From Martinezella lusitana (lineage in GTDB: Bacteria > Pseudomonadota > Alphaproteobacteria > Rhizobiales > Rhizobiaceae): DNA of 64,000 nucleotides. Numbering within the stretch: the first letter of the stretch is position 1; each line of letters opens with the position of its first letter. Shown in pieces: positions 1-9,056 of this stretch. Made by a program: the position numbers and the translations under genes. Below the pieces are notes generated by a model. The model was not told where the DNA came from. It did not search any database and was given only the letters and a program-made list of their open reading frames with translations. The stretch lies in contig NZ_JACHBG010000023.1 in the NCBI RefSeq assembly GCF_014207095.1, forward strand, positions 1-64,000, read 5' to 3'.

Positions 1-1572
1 CGTGCCGCCACCGGTGGTCACGCGAACATCGACCCTCCCCGCGCCCGCCGGTGTCGTCGCCGTGATCTGCGTTGCCGAGTTGACCGTGAAACCGGCCGCA
101 GCCGTCGCGCCGAAGGTCACGGCCGTGGCATTGCTGAAGCCGGTTCCGGTCAGTGTAACGCTCGTCCCGCCCGCCTCGACACCCGCAGCCGGCGAAATCG
201 CCGTCACCGTCGGAGCAGCAATGTAGGTGAACTGATCCGCCGCAGACGTCGTACTCGTCCCACCCGCGGTCGTCACCGTCATATCGTATGTTCCAGCCGC
301 ATTGGCCGGAGACACGGCCGTGATCTGCGTTGCCGAATTGACTGTGTAACTGGCTGCTGCCGTCGCGCCGAAGGTGACAGCCGTCGCGCCCGTCAGGTCC
401 GTGCCGGTAATCGTCACACTCGTCCCGCCCGCGGCTGGACCCGACGTCGGAGAGATCGACGTCACCGTTGGAACGGGCCTATTGACGGTAATCGAACCAG
501 GCGACGGAGCGACATAGACTGCGGCGCTTGTTCCGGAAAGTGCATAACTCACCGCGATTGCCCCCGGTCCGGCATTGGATGCGGCCGTCACCGTGAAGCT
601 TTGGGTTGCTCCGCTCGAAAAATTCAAAGTGGAAGGTGCAAACGTCAATCCAGTCGCCGACGGGGTCACCGATACGTTACCGGGCGCAGAGGCGATCATT
701 GTCAGGGTGGCGGAAGTGCTGCCCTGGATCAAGGCCGGGTATGCCGGTGGGCTAATAGTGCCAAGAACGGTCAGCGACGAGTTCGCCGGCGTTACATATT
801 GCGCAGCGTCGGCGCCACCCAGCGCGTAGCTGATCGTTGCTGCCCCGGGCGTTGCGCCGTTGTTTGCCGTCACTGTGAACGTCTGGCTGGAACTACCCGC
901 TCCAAAGGCGATCGTAGGTGGGGTAAATGTTAGTCCCGTTGCCGTCGGGGTCACAGTGAGGCCGGAACCCGGCGCCTCCGACAAAGTCATAGTCAAGGCG
1001 CCTGTCGTGCTGCCCGCCTGCACCACAGGAAAGGTCGGCATGGTGATCGGTGTCGGAATACCTTGGCAGGTGACTGTCGCATGAACCGCGCCGGTCACTC
1101 CTAGCGACCATGCATAGACCGTAAAGTCGGGATATGCCTGGTCAGCCGTGTAGGTGCCGTTCAGATTAAGTTCGTGGCTAGCGGTCGAATAATCTTCAAG
1201 AATGACCTCCGGCCCCGGTCCGCTTGCATCGTGTTTGGTATATAATGCAAGTCCTGATCCACCGCTTGGATTCATATCCGTGTTGGTACTTCCAGTGGTC
1301 ATAACACTATAAGTGATCTTGTCACCTGCATTCAGAGAGAGGCCTGGTTGCCACAGCGATCCTCCGTTGGAGAATGTCCTCCCGCCACCCCAAGAGGCAT
1401 TGATCGCCTTACAGCCTGAGGAGGCAAACGAACTCGGTGCAAAAGCGACCTGCAGCACGAACAAAATAAGTGCGAGAACAAATCCCGGCTTAAGCTTCGA
1501 AAGGCGGTTTGTCTTGCCGTCGTCCTTCCAAACGGAAGCGCGAATTGTCTGAAGGCAAGAGCGATTGTTCAT
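1..1572 (-). CDS. IPT/TIG-repeat surface protein, N-terminal part (runs off window)
   Basis: An open frame runs from an ATG at 1572 leftwards to the window edge without a stop (524 codons). The N-terminus has a long basic leader followed by a hydrophobic stretch around residues 31-49 and an A-x-S/A-type cleavage region, as in extended signal peptides of autotransporters. A mature Cys-containing domain (about residues 50-165) follows. Next come two Ig-like repeats with alternating Thr/Ser/Val, then IPT/TIG repeats with the motif P-x-x-G-x-x-x-G-G-T-x-V-T-(I/L)-T-G-T and the recurring F-G-A-T-A-A-A. Rhizobia carry giant exported IPT/TIG proteins, often with a C-terminal beta-barrel; that part would lie outside the window, so autotransporter status is inference. 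The role is probably adhesion or surface display. Confidence 0.8.
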   Translation of the reverse strand, partial: MNNRSCLQTIRASVWKDDGKTNRLSKLKPGFVLALILFVLQVAFAPSSFASSGCKAINASWGGGRTFSNGGSLWQPGLSLNAGDKITYSVMTTGSTNTDMNPSGGSGLALYTKHDASGPGPEVILEDYSTASHELNLNGTYTADQAYPDFTVYAWSLGVTGAVHATVTCQGIPTPITMPTFPVVQAGSTTGALTMTLSEAPGSGLTVTPTATGLTFTPPTIAFGAGSSSQTFTVTANNGATPGAATISYALGGADAAQYVTPANSSLTVLGTISPPAYPALIQGSTSATLTMIASAPGNVSVTPSATGLTFAPSTLNFSSGATQSFTVTAASNAGPGAIAVSYALSGTSAAVYVAPSPGSITVNRPVPTVTSISPTSGPAAGGTSVTITGTDLTGATAVTFGATAAASYTVNSATQITAVSPANAAGTYDMTVTTAGGTSTTSAADQFTYIAAPTVTAISPAAGVEAGGTSVTLTGTGFSNATAVTFGATAAAGFTVNSATQITATTPAGAGRVDVRVTTGGGT

Positions 1573-2192
1573 GTGGGATCCTGCAAGCGTCAAGAATAAA
1601 GAAAATATTGGCAGGACATTCTACGGTGGCCACACACAGCGCCTTCCCCTACCCGTTGAGCACCCTATAGATGTGAATCTGCGTTGGGAACTTTAGTTTC
1701 GCTTGTATATTTAGATCATAGCGTGTGTGTGTTTTTAGTAACAATTAGTAAGGGTTGCTTGCAGTTCGAATGAGAGGGAAATCATCGAACAACTGTCCAC
1801 AAGTCGTTCTTTCGATGCATCCCGCCAGCACCAAACCCAATGACGCAATTCCGGCGTTTGCCGCTGCAATACTAGGACATGCGTTTCATTGAAGGATTGT
1901 AGCCTATCAAGGAAGCTCTGCTTCGGAGGGTGTTGACGGGCGAAAATACAAGAGAACCGGTGCGGCGGTGCCAGCTGACGAGACAGCCTAGGTTTGCGCG
2001 ATATCGGAAAAGCGATTTCGAAGGATCTCGCTACCGGGGGCATTGACCGTGCAATGATGTCGCCGCGACACAGCGCCAAGGCTCGCTCAGACGCTCATCC
2101 GACCAGCCGAGAATCCTTTCACGGGACAGTTCCCTATGCCCCGAATCCGGCTCAATCGAGACCGGTCGGCCGGGCGGTTGCCGAAGACGAGC
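1573..2192. other. Intergenic region, no gene recognised
   Basis: About 620 bases upstream of the IPT/TIG gene. The short frames here have no recognisable protein character. It must hold the promoter of the minus-strand surface protein. I saw no clear repeat or hairpin. Confidence 0.4.
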
Positions 2193-3401
2193 TCACCCAT
2201 ATTTGGCGAATTCCTCCGCGGCGATGCGTGTAGCATGCTGAACGGCGGGATAACCACAATAGGGAGCCAGGTTTACGAAGGTTTCGATTATCTCATCACG
2301 GGTTGCACCGACATTAAGGGCAGCGGTGATATGCACGCGAAGCGGCGTCTCGGCGGCATTCGTGCCGAGCGCAGCCAGGGCGGCGCAGGCCGTCAGCTCC
2401 CTCGTCTTCAGATCGATGCCATCACGGCAAAAGATCTCACCATACGAATGTTCGACGATCATTCGTCCAAGGTCCGGCGCAACGTCGTTGAAGCTGTTGA
2501 TCACCGCATTCCCCGATGCCCCCGATGTCTGCGCAAGTGTGGCACGGCCACGCTCGCGGCGCTCCATGCGACCTTCAGATCTGGTAAACGGGAGGGTCTC
2601 GGCGCGGGGCAAGTTCGTTTGCGCGGATAAAGCTTCCTTCGCGACGGAAAAGGCGTTCAGCGCTGCGGGAAAGCCGCAATAGACGCTAAGCTGTATCAGC
2701 ACTTCAATGATCTCTTCAGGCGTGACGCCGGCCGCAAGCGCGCCGCCAAGATGAAGACGAAGCGCAGCGGCGCGATTGCCGTTTGCCGCCAGCATTGAAA
2801 TGATCGCGAGCAGTTTGGCTCTCCGATCGAGCCCGTCGCGCGCCAGCGCCTCACCGAAAGCAAACTCGACCGAGAGTCGGGCGAGATCGGGGGAGGCTGT
2901 TTCGAAGGCATTAAAGTAGGCAGTGACATCGCCGGCCGCGAGTGCACGAAGGGTGGCTGACCCTGTCTGGCTGCGCATGGTGCCGTCGTCGGTTGCAGGC
3001 GCTAGAGGCTCTAGTTCCATGCCGCGCTCGGAAAATACGGCCCGAACCAATCCGACTGCGTTGACCGTTGACGGGAAGCCGAGGATTGCGACCGAAATGA
3101 AGAGGAGTTCCAATAGCGTCTCGGGCTTGCCGCCGGCATTGAGATAACCCGCCATGTGAAATTTCAACTGCGGCTGCGCATTGCCGTCAGCCAGCAGCAT
3201 GGAGACCGTGCAGAGCTGTCGTAAGGTCAGATCGAGGCCGGGACGCGAGAGTACATCCCCATAGGGATATTCGACAGTGAAGCGCGAAAGATCGGGCGAT
3301 GTTTCGGCAAGGCTGTTGATTGGGGCGTCGAAATTCTCTCCGCCGATTTTCCGAAGAATGGCGAGACCGCGTTCGAACCGTTCCGTGCTGGATGTGTGCA
3401 T
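2193..3401 (-). CDS. Three-domain carboxymuconolactone decarboxylase (CMD/AhpD-like) protein
   Basis: 402 residues from the ATG at 3401, preceded by GAGG about 11 nt upstream. The frame extends in-frame to 3578 but the extra residues have no domain character. The protein holds three successive CMD-like domains (about residues 10-110, 140-240 and 290-390). Each repeats the pattern 'P-D-L-x-R-(F/L/M)-x-V-E-(Y/F/H)-x-(Y/F)-G-(D/E)', then a helical stretch with an R-x-L-x-T/I-x-x-x-L-A-x-x-G-N/T segment and an H-(M/L/I)-x-x-(Y/A)-L-N/A-x-G-x-x-x-E-x-(L/I)-(L/I)-E motif. CMD proteins are either gamma-carboxymuconolactone decarboxylases or AhpD-like peroxide-reducing enzymes. The AhpD C-x-x-C pair is not obvious here, so the activity is open. 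Single CMD domains of about 100-130 residues are usual; a triple tandem is larger. It is divergent from the LysR gene that begins at 3605. Confidence 0.8.
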   Translation of the reverse strand: MHTSSTERFERGLAILRKIGGENFDAPINSLAETSPDLSRFTVEYPYGDVLSRPGLDLTLRQLCTVSMLLADGNAQPQLKFHMAGYLNAGGKPETLLELLFISVAILGFPSTVNAVGLVRAVFSERGMELEPLAPATDDGTMRSQTGSATLRALAAGDVTAYFNAFETASPDLARLSVEFAFGEALARDGLDRRAKLLAIISMLAANGNRAAALRLHLGGALAAGVTPEEIIEVLIQLSVYCGFPAALNAFSVAKEALSAQTNLPRAETLPFTRSEGRMERRERGRATLAQTSGASGNAVINSFNDVAPDLGRMIVEHSYGEIFCRDGIDLKTRELTACAALAALGTNAAETPLRVHITAALNVGATRDEIIETFVNLAPYCGYPAVQHATRIAAEEFAKYG

Positions 3402-3604
3402 TTGGGCATGGACCTCACGATTGCCGATGGCGAGTAATGCGGCCATGACAGGAAGCCATCGCCGGGGCGCTGCCGATCCACCATCGATTGTTGCTCTCCA
3501 GGTGTGCAGGATCGCGTTCCTGTGGCATGGCCGTTTCTGGAATTCCTTGACTGCATCTCCCACAGTGCTTGTCATCAATCCAATTCATTATTAGCATAGT
3601 CACC
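3402..3604. promoter_or_regulatory. Divergent promoter region between CMD gene and LysR gene
   Basis: About 200 bases separate the start of the minus-strand CMD gene from the plus-strand LysR gene. This is the classical LysR geometry, so the regulator probably binds here to control itself and the CMD gene. I could not pin down a specific T-N11-A site with confidence. Confidence 0.4.
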
Positions 3605-4519
3605 ATGAACAAGGTGCATCTCTCTGGCGTTGATCTGAACCTCCTCGTCGTCTTCGACGCGCTTGTCTCGGAAGGCCATGCCACACGCGCCTCCGAGCGG
3701 ATCGGGTTGACCCAGCCGGCGGTCAGTCATGCGCTCAACCGTCTGAGGGCTCTGTTTGGCGATCCGCTCTTTGTCCGTTCGCCACGTGGCATGGTGCCGA
3801 CGCCGCTGGCGCAGGAGATCGCTCCAGGCGTAAAGTCAATCCTTGAGCAGGTGGAGGGTCTTTTGCTCGGCGGTCGCGGGTTCGATCCCGCTTTGAGCAG
3901 GCGTCAGTTTACGCTCGGCCTGTCCGACTATGCTGCCTTGGTGCTGCTTCCACGCCTCACCGCACGGCTTGACCGTGAAGCGCCAGGCGTCTCTCTGATT
4001 GTCAGGAACACCGGCCATAGTCATGGCCTGGCGATGCTGGAGGACGGCTCGGTAGAGCTGATCGCAGGCAACTTTCCTGAGCCGCCAACACATATGCGGG
4101 AAGAGCTGCTTTACGAAGAAGACTTCGTTTGTGCGTGCCGTAGTGATCATCCCGGCTTCGACGGAGCGATCGACCTCGACCGCTATCTTTCGCTGAGACA
4201 TCTTCAAGTATCGACGAGAGGTAATCCGAGAGGCCATGTCGATGAGGCGCTTGCGAAGAAGGGGTTCAAACGCAACGTCACGGTGACGGTTGGTCACTTT
4301 CTTATGGCGCCGATGCTGGCCGATGCGTCTGATCTGGTGGCGACCGAACCCCGTCGTCTGTTCGTGCCGCTTGCCGGGCGTCTCTCGATCAGGCTCTTTC
4401 CGCCGCCTTTCGACATTCCTCCGTTCAAGGTGGTTCAAACCTGGCATGCACGGCACGAGGCCGATGAAGGCCATCAATGGATGCGGCGCACGCTGCGGGA
4501 AGTAGGGCAGGAAGCGTAA
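3605..4519 (+). CDS. LysR-family transcriptional regulator (NodD-like subgroup)
   Basis: 304 residues from the ATG at 3605. An in-frame upstream start at 3569 would add 12 residues before the standard LysR N-terminus. The first 65 residues form the winged helix-turn-helix (D-L-N-L-L-V-V-F-D-A-L, then L-T-Q-P-A-V-S-H-A-L-N-R-L-R). The remainder is a periplasmic-binding-protein-like effector domain. The 'DLNLL..FDAL' start and 'DPLF.R...GM.PT' segment are typical of the NodD/NahR branch, which often senses aromatic compounds; that ligand class is inference. It is divergent from the CMD gene, which is its likely target. Confidence 0.9.
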   Translation: MNKVHLSGVDLNLLVVFDALVSEGHATRASERIGLTQPAVSHALNRLRALFGDPLFVRSPRGMVPTPLAQEIAPGVKSILEQVEGLLLGGRGFDPALSRRQFTLGLSDYAALVLLPRLTARLDREAPGVSLIVRNTGHSHGLAMLEDGSVELIAGNFPEPPTHMREELLYEEDFVCACRSDHPGFDGAIDLDRYLSLRHLQVSTRGNPRGHVDEALAKKGFKRNVTVTVGHFLMAPMLADASDLVATEPRRLFVPLAGRLSIRLFPPPFDIPPFKVVQTWHARHEADEGHQWMRRTLREVGQEA

Positions 4520-4801
4520 GGATGGCCATCGAATTGTCCTGTTCGGGCGCGTTCGTCTCACTGATTCCGCGGAACGAGACGTTTCCTAGCGCGCGATCTT
4601 CCTGAGCCAGTTGCTGAAGATCGCAGGCCGCAATTGCCACGCTCATACGCCGTTTCCTACGCAAGGCGACGGGAATTTGACCTCCTGTCAGTTGCTCCAA
4701 GCCCTTTCCGCGTCTGGCGGGCATCCATTGATATCTTTGCTGGCACAGAGGCATGAGCTTTCCGAACAATGAGAATGCGATTTTCATCTTGAAAGTTTAT
4801 C

Positions 4802-4828
4802 AATATATAATATGTTATAATGTATATT
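4802..4828. promoter_or_regulatory. Putative BigR operator, AT-rich imperfect palindrome
   Basis: A 27-bp sequence made only of A/T except two Gs, with 13-bp arms (4802-4814 and 4816-4828) that match at 10 of 13 positions as an inverted repeat. It sits 23 bases before the blh start. BigR, encoded by the second gene of this operon, is known to bind an AT-rich palindrome overlapping the promoter of its own operon. The position, symmetry and AT-richness fit; binding is inferred. Confidence 0.65.
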
Positions 4829-4850
4829 GATTGGCGCTATGGAGCTCGCT

Positions 4851-6149
4851 ATGTCTGCAATCAAAATTTCGGAGAAACTGTCTGTTTCGCATCAGCCAAG
4901 TGTCGAAGACATCCAGGTGTTAGCCGGGGAAGGGTTCAAGACACTGATCAATAATCGACCAGATAGGGAAGAAAACACCCAATCCGGGACTCAAGTCGAA
5001 AGCAAGGAAGCCAACCGCCTCGGCCTGTCCTATGTCTTCATTCCCGTAACCCCCGATACGATCACCGAAGCCGACGTAAGGGCCTTTCAGAAGGTAGTAT
5101 TGGACTCGAAAGGTCCCGTTTTTGCCCACTGCAAAACCGGCACACGTTCGTTGAGCCTCTACCTGATCGGCGAGGTGCTTGACGGCCGCATGTCTGCCGA
5201 CGAGGCTGTTGAATTCGGGCGCAGCCGTGGAGCCGACACCAGCGGCGTTAAACGCTGGCTTGAAAAACACACCAGCCGCCGGCCGCAAGTGAAAGGCTTC
5301 TTCGACAAGCGCACCTCGAGTGTTCAGTACGTGGTGTCCGATCCAACGAGCCGAAAGTGCGCCATTATCGATCCCGTCCTCGACTTTGACGAGAAGGCCG
5401 GGGCGACCGCGACGATCAATGCGGATGCAATCCTCGGCTACATCAGCGATAACGGACTGACGGTCGAGTGGATTCTCGATACTCATCCACATGCCGACCA
5501 CTTCTCCGCCGCCCACTACCTAAAAGAGAAAACCGGTGCTCGCACCGCAATTGGCGAGCACGTCGTTCATGTTCAGCGCCTCTGGAAGGACATCTACAAC
5601 TGGCCCGAGCTGAGACCCGATGGCTCCCAGTGGGACCGGTTATTTGCCCATGGCGAGACCTTCAAGGTCGGCTCGATCGACGCAAAAGTGCTGTTCTCGC
5701 CCGGACATACACTCGCTTCCATTAGCTACGTGATCGGTGACGCCGCCTTCGTGCATGACACGCTCTTCATGCCCGACAGCGGTACGGCACGCGCCGACTT
5801 CCCCGGTGGCGATGCACACGCCCTGTGGAGGTCGATCCAGGAGATCCTGGCACTACCAGACGAGGCGCGGGTGTTTACGGGACACGACTATCAGCCGCAG
5901 GGGCGCATGCCGCGATGGGAAAGCACCGTGGCCGAACAGAAGAAGTCTAATCCGCATATTGCTGGCGTCACGGAAGCAGAATTCGTGGCGCTTAGAACGG
6001 CGCGAGACAAGACGCTACCCATGCCGAAACTCATCCTGCATGCCCTGCAGGTCAATGTTCGCGGCGGCCGTCTACCGGAGCCGGAGGCTAACGGTAAGCG
6101 CTACCTCAAGCTTCCGCTCGATGCCTTGCAGGGGGCGGCATGGGAATGA
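4851..6149 (+). CDS. blh: Blh: bifunctional sulfurtransferase / persulfide dioxygenase
   Basis: 432 residues from the ATG at 4851, chosen because GGAG lies 6 nt upstream; ATG 4839 and TTG 4827 are in frame but less suited. The N-terminal domain (about 1-110) is a DUF442/phosphatase-like fold with the P-loop H-C-K-T-G-T-R-S. The C-terminal metallo-beta-lactamase domain (about 150-400) shows the metal motif T-H-P-H-A-D-H, a later S-P-G-H and G-H-D-Y. This is the architecture of Blh of Agrobacterium and Xylella, which oxidises glutathione persulfide (ETHE1-type activity) and transfers sulfur to detoxify sulfide. It is the first gene of a four-gene operon and overlaps bigR by 4 nt. Confidence 0.95.
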   Translation: MSAIKISEKLSVSHQPSVEDIQVLAGEGFKTLINNRPDREENTQSGTQVESKEANRLGLSYVFIPVTPDTITEADVRAFQKVVLDSKGPVFAHCKTGTRSLSLYLIGEVLDGRMSADEAVEFGRSRGADTSGVKRWLEKHTSRRPQVKGFFDKRTSSVQYVVSDPTSRKCAIIDPVLDFDEKAGATATINADAILGYISDNGLTVEWILDTHPHADHFSAAHYLKEKTGARTAIGEHVVHVQRLWKDIYNWPELRPDGSQWDRLFAHGETFKVGSIDAKVLFSPGHTLASISYVIGDAAFVHDTLFMPDSGTARADFPGGDAHALWRSIQEILALPDEARVFTGHDYQPQGRMPRWESTVAEQKKSNPHIAGVTEAEFVALRTARDKTLPMPKLILHALQVNVRGGRLPEPEANGKRYLKLPLDALQGAAWE

Positions 6150-6487
6150 GTATCAACCTGAAAGAAACGAGAAAGGCAAAGCTCTCGTCAGTCGAAATGG
6201 CCGAGAGGGCCGGAGACGTGGCAGACCTCCTGAAGACGCTTTCGCATCCAGCGCGCCTGATGATTGTCTGCACTCTCGTGGAGGCCGAGTACGCCGTCAG
6301 CGACCTTGAAGAAAAGGTCGACGTACACCAACCGCACCTGTCGCAGCATTTGACGGTGCTACGACACTCAGGAATCGTCGAGACGCGGCGGGAGGGAAAA
6401 CAGATTTTTTACCGCCTGACGGAGAAGAACGCCGCCCGACTGATTGGCGCTCTCTACGACATCTTCTGCGTTAAGGAAGAAAAATGA
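6146..6487 (+). CDS. bigR: BigR: redox-responsive ArsR-family repressor
   Basis: 113 residues from the ATG at 6146, overlapping the blh stop as ATGA; an ATG at 6140 is in frame too. The ArsR winged-helix fold is clear: L-S-H-P-A-R-L-M-I-V, then V-H-Q-P-H-L-S-Q-H-L-T-V-L-R as recognition helix. With the 6146 start the two cysteines fall at residues 42 and 108, the known redox pair of BigR that forms a disulfide under sulfide/persulfide stress and releases DNA. That agreement decides the start. It most likely represses the operon through the palindrome at 4802-4828. The last codons overlap the next gene. Confidence 0.95.
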   Translation: MSINLKETRKAKLSSVEMAERAGDVADLLKTLSHPARLMIVCTLVEAEYAVSDLEEKVDVHQPHLSQHLTVLRHSGIVETRREGKQIFYRLTEKNAARLIGALYDIFCVKEEK

Positions 6488-6894
6488 ATACCTATCTTCT
6501 ATCTTTATTGGGCGGTTTACTGATCGGCGCATCGGCCGTGCTGCTGCTGCTCCTTAACGGCCGTATCGCCGGCATCAGCGGGATCGTCGGGCGTCTTGTC
6601 CAAGGTGTCGGTCTGACCACCAACCTCGCCTTTGTCCTCGGCCTGCTGCTCGGGCCGGTCGTCTACCTGCTTTCTTTGGGCACCTGGCCTGTTGTACAGG
6701 TTACCGTAGAGTGGCCGCTAATCATTGTCGCCGGGCTGCTCGTCGGCTTCGGGTCGCGCATGGGATCGGGCTGCACCAGCGGCCATGGTGTGCTCGGGCT
6801 TGCGCGCATGTCGCCTCGTTCCATGGTGGCCGTTGCCACCTTCCTGACGACCGGAGTGGTTGCGGTCGCAGCCTTACGAGGTTTCGGATTGTGA
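6484..6894 (+). CDS. YeeE/YedE-family sulfur-transport membrane protein, first half-subunit
   Basis: 136 residues; the ATG at 6484 overlaps the bigR stop. There are about four hydrophobic segments and the family hallmark G-S-G-C-T-S-G-H-G near residue 97, containing the conserved Cys that handles thiosulfate or sulfane sulfur in YeeE. The larger YeeE proteins are about 350 residues; here, as in other BigR operons, the domain is split over two adjacent half-size genes. It probably moves sulfur compounds across the inner membrane in support of Blh. It overlaps the next gene as GTGA. Confidence 0.9.
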   Translation: MNTYLLSLLGGLLIGASAVLLLLLNGRIAGISGIVGRLVQGVGLTTNLAFVLGLLLGPVVYLLSLGTWPVVQVTVEWPLIIVAGLLVGFGSRMGSGCTSGHGVLGLARMSPRSMVAVATFLTTGVVAVAALRGFGL

Positions 6895-7322
6895 ACCGTA
6901 GCCTATTCCAATTCGGGGCCGCCCTCGCTTCGGGCATCGTATTCGGTTTCGGCCTGTCCCTGTCCGGCATGTTAAATCCCCATCGCGTTCAAGGCTTTCT
7001 TGACATTTTTGGTGCCTGGGATCCGAGTCTTGCCTTCGTTCTCGGCGGCGCCGTCGTCATTGCCTTCATCGGCGTGCAGGTCATGAAGCGGATGCGGCAT
7101 CCGGCATTCGACGAGAGCTTTCATGTGCCGACGAACCGGCGGATCGACGCGTCGCTTGTAATTGGCTCGGCGTTGTTCGGCCTGGGCTGGGGTCTCGGCG
7201 GCTTCTGTCCGGGGCCTGCGATTGCGTCCCTCGCCGTTGGCGTGCCACAGACAGCGCTGTTCGTCATCGCAATGCTGGTCGGCATGATCATATACGACAG
7301 AGTGTGGAGCAGCAGGTCTTAG
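6891..7322 (+). CDS. YeeE/YedE-family sulfur-transport membrane protein, second half-subunit
   Basis: 143 residues from a GTG at 6891 that overlaps the preceding stop (GTGA), so translation is probably coupled. There are four hydrophobic segments, the [12 protein letters not shown] segment near residue 20, and a conserved G-G-F-C-P-G-P with Cys near residue 105, equivalent to the second Cys motif of full-length YeeE. It should pair with the product of 6484-6894. It is the last gene of the sulfide operon; transposase debris begins immediately after its stop. Confidence 0.88.
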   Translation: MNRSLFQFGAALASGIVFGFGLSLSGMLNPHRVQGFLDIFGAWDPSLAFVLGGAVVIAFIGVQVMKRMRHPAFDESFHVPTNRRIDASLVIGSALFGLGWGLGGFCPGPAIASLAVGVPQTALFVIAMLVGMIIYDRVWSSRS

Positions 7323-7328
7323 GGAGAC

Positions 7329-7537
7329 CGACGGGAGGGATATCGCGGTTATGGCGACGTTACTGTGCTCTCCGATGGCGCTGAAATCCTCAAGCGCCTG
7401 CCACGCGCCATGCCGAAACCGACAGCCCACATTATCGACTGGTTCCACATTTGCCATGCGGGTCCAACCCATGCAGCAGATCGCGGACTGCATTGTACGA
7501 TCCCAATCCGGTCTCTCACCAGAACAGATTGTCTGAC
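7329..7537 (+). pseudogene. Transposase remnant, ISKra4-like
   Basis: Translation of this stretch gives D-V-T-V-L-S-D-G-A, then H-I-I-D-W-F-H-I, a conserved block around the catalytic Asp of ISKra4-type transposases. Just after W-F-H-I the frame shifts: the continuation (A-M-R-V-Q-P-M-Q-Q-I-A-D) is read in another frame up to a stop at 7537. Both ends of the gene are missing. It is a dead fragment. Confidence 0.6.
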
Positions 7538-7611
7538 GCATGCTATCGGAGGTTCTACGCCTCATTCGCGTGGCTAGGTTCGCACCTAGCCTTTGAAATA
7601 CAGTGATCACG

Positions 7612-8480
7612 TCAGGCCGGCTTGAAAAGCGGCATTGCGGCGTCGAACACTGCTTTTGGTAAAATGCTAAGCTCGGCCGCCGCGTATGGCAGATGTGGGA
7701 AATGCATGATCGTAAGTTCAGCGACGGCTTCGGCCTGTGCCCTGTCGCGCTGACGTTTGAGTGGCTCGCGATCTTCACGTTGAGACACCCAAAGTTTATG
7801 CGCGGCAAAAACGCGTGGATCAGGAGAGACGATACGCAAAGGCTCGCCTTTTTCATCTATCGCGATAGCCTCGAACTGACGCGCGTTTTCGAGCCATTCA
7901 AGACCAACGATCGCGGCAGCGACGAACTCGCCCTCATTTTCTCCGATGCGTTTCACGGCTCTCCTTCCAAACGGGTTTGGGGAGCGGCTTGATGAGATCG
8001 ACCAGATAGCCATCACGGTTGATCGCTCGGAAGGTGGAGCGTATTCGCTCAAACGACTTATCAACCTTCCTCAGGAGGTCGATAAGGGTGCCCTCCTTCA
8101 ACTCGCCATCTGCCAGGATTTTCAATGAGCGTCGGGCATCCATGAGCAAGTCGATATCGCCGGTGGTCGTGAGTCGGGGTCCACGAAAACGCCGGCGGCC
8201 GCCTCATAAGCGGAGATGGCGTTGGTGCCGGCAACACGAATGCGCGTGCCAAGCAAACCAGGATTGTCGAGTGCGCGGATAATTCGAGCCGTAAGGAGCG
8301 GTACGCGGCCAAGGCGCAGTGCTCGATTGACCGCAGCTTGCCGATCCATCTGAGCTTTTCGCGCAGCGAGCACGTCCTGGGCAGCTTGCCCGGCCGTACC
8401 GTTTTTGAAGCGGAAGCTGTCGTTTCCGGTTTCAACGATGTGGCAATGATCGGTGAGCCGGTCGAGTCAGACTGGGCATT
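7612..8480 (-). pseudogene. Degraded nucleotidyltransferase (PF12281/GSU2403-like)
   Basis: On the minus strand three frames join into one recognisable protein. 8480-8175 gives a helical linker (A-A-R-K-A-Q-M-D-R-Q-A) and G-L-L-G-T-R-I-R-V-A-G-T-N-A. A frameshift near 8174 leads to T-T-T-G-D-I-D-L-L-M-D, the nucleotidyltransferase Asp motif. A second shift near 7970 leads to F-V-A-A-A-I-V-G-L-E-W and the C-terminal A-A-H-K-L-W-V-S-Q-R segment, with a stop at 7612. The 5' end beyond about 8480 is also out of frame. The family resembles nucleotidyltransferases found in toxin-antitoxin or phage-defence settings; this copy cannot be functional. Confidence 0.65.
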
Positions 8481-8700
8481 GAAGACCATGCGTCAAGCCT
8501 TTGCAGCAACGAAAGCAATCCAATCCCGCTTCTGGTGATGGCGTCCTGGACCAGGTCCGGATCTCCGTCGATCAACCCTCAAGGGGTCGGCTAGCCAGCT
8601 GCCGCCGCTGCGTCTTCGCCTTCGCGGTGATCGCGACCGTCCCTGTTCCCTTGAGGAGCCATCAGCGGGAATTGGCCCGCTTCCGATGGAGCACTCGAAC

Positions 8701-8877
8701 ATGGCGCACGATCTTTCCCTCGCTCAGTCCCACGCCTTCCAGCTTTGCCGCGACTTGATGGTCCCGATCACCCTGTTCAAATCCGGCGACGAATTCGGCG
8801 TCCTTCCGTCCGACGAACTCGATGACGAAGACGATCTTGAGATCGTGCACGAATATTTCCCGCGCGGGTCTCATTGA
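8701..8877 (+). CDS. Conserved small hypothetical protein of rhizobial plasmids
   Basis: 58 residues; the ATG at 8701 has GGAG 10 bases upstream, better than the in-frame ATG at 8686. The C-terminal third is very acidic (D-E-L-D-D-E-D-D-L-E). No known domain. It lies just upstream of the DUF3991/Toprim gene, in the same direction, and such small ORFs recur in this position on rhizobial plasmids, which supports it being real. Confidence 0.55.
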   Translation: MAHDLSLAQSHAFQLCRDLMVPITLFKSGDEFGVLPSDELDDEDDLEIVHEYFPRGSH

Positions 8878-9056
8878 GACCCGCTTGTCCCCGCCGCTCG
8901 CGAGCCGTCGGCCGCAAGGGAAGCTGCGCCGCGGCCGGTGCAAATCTGCACCTTGATTGCCGCGGCCTTGCCCCCTCCACTCTTCGCGGCCTGAAAGACG
9001 ATAGCCGCAGGTGTGCGGACGGAAAAGAAGGGCGATCGACTAGCGATCGAAGAAAA

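Noticed and set aside
2-1552. Plus-strand frames in the first 1.5 kb
   Set aside because: They are shadows of the minus-strand IPT/TIG protein, which has a signal peptide and recognisable repeats.
4425-4787. A 120-codon minus-strand frame between LysR and blh
   Set aside because: Overlaps the end of LysR antisense, no recognisable domain, weak start.
6972-7856. A 294-codon minus-strand frame
   Set aside because: It runs antisense to the second YeeE gene and the transposase remnant and has no domain character.
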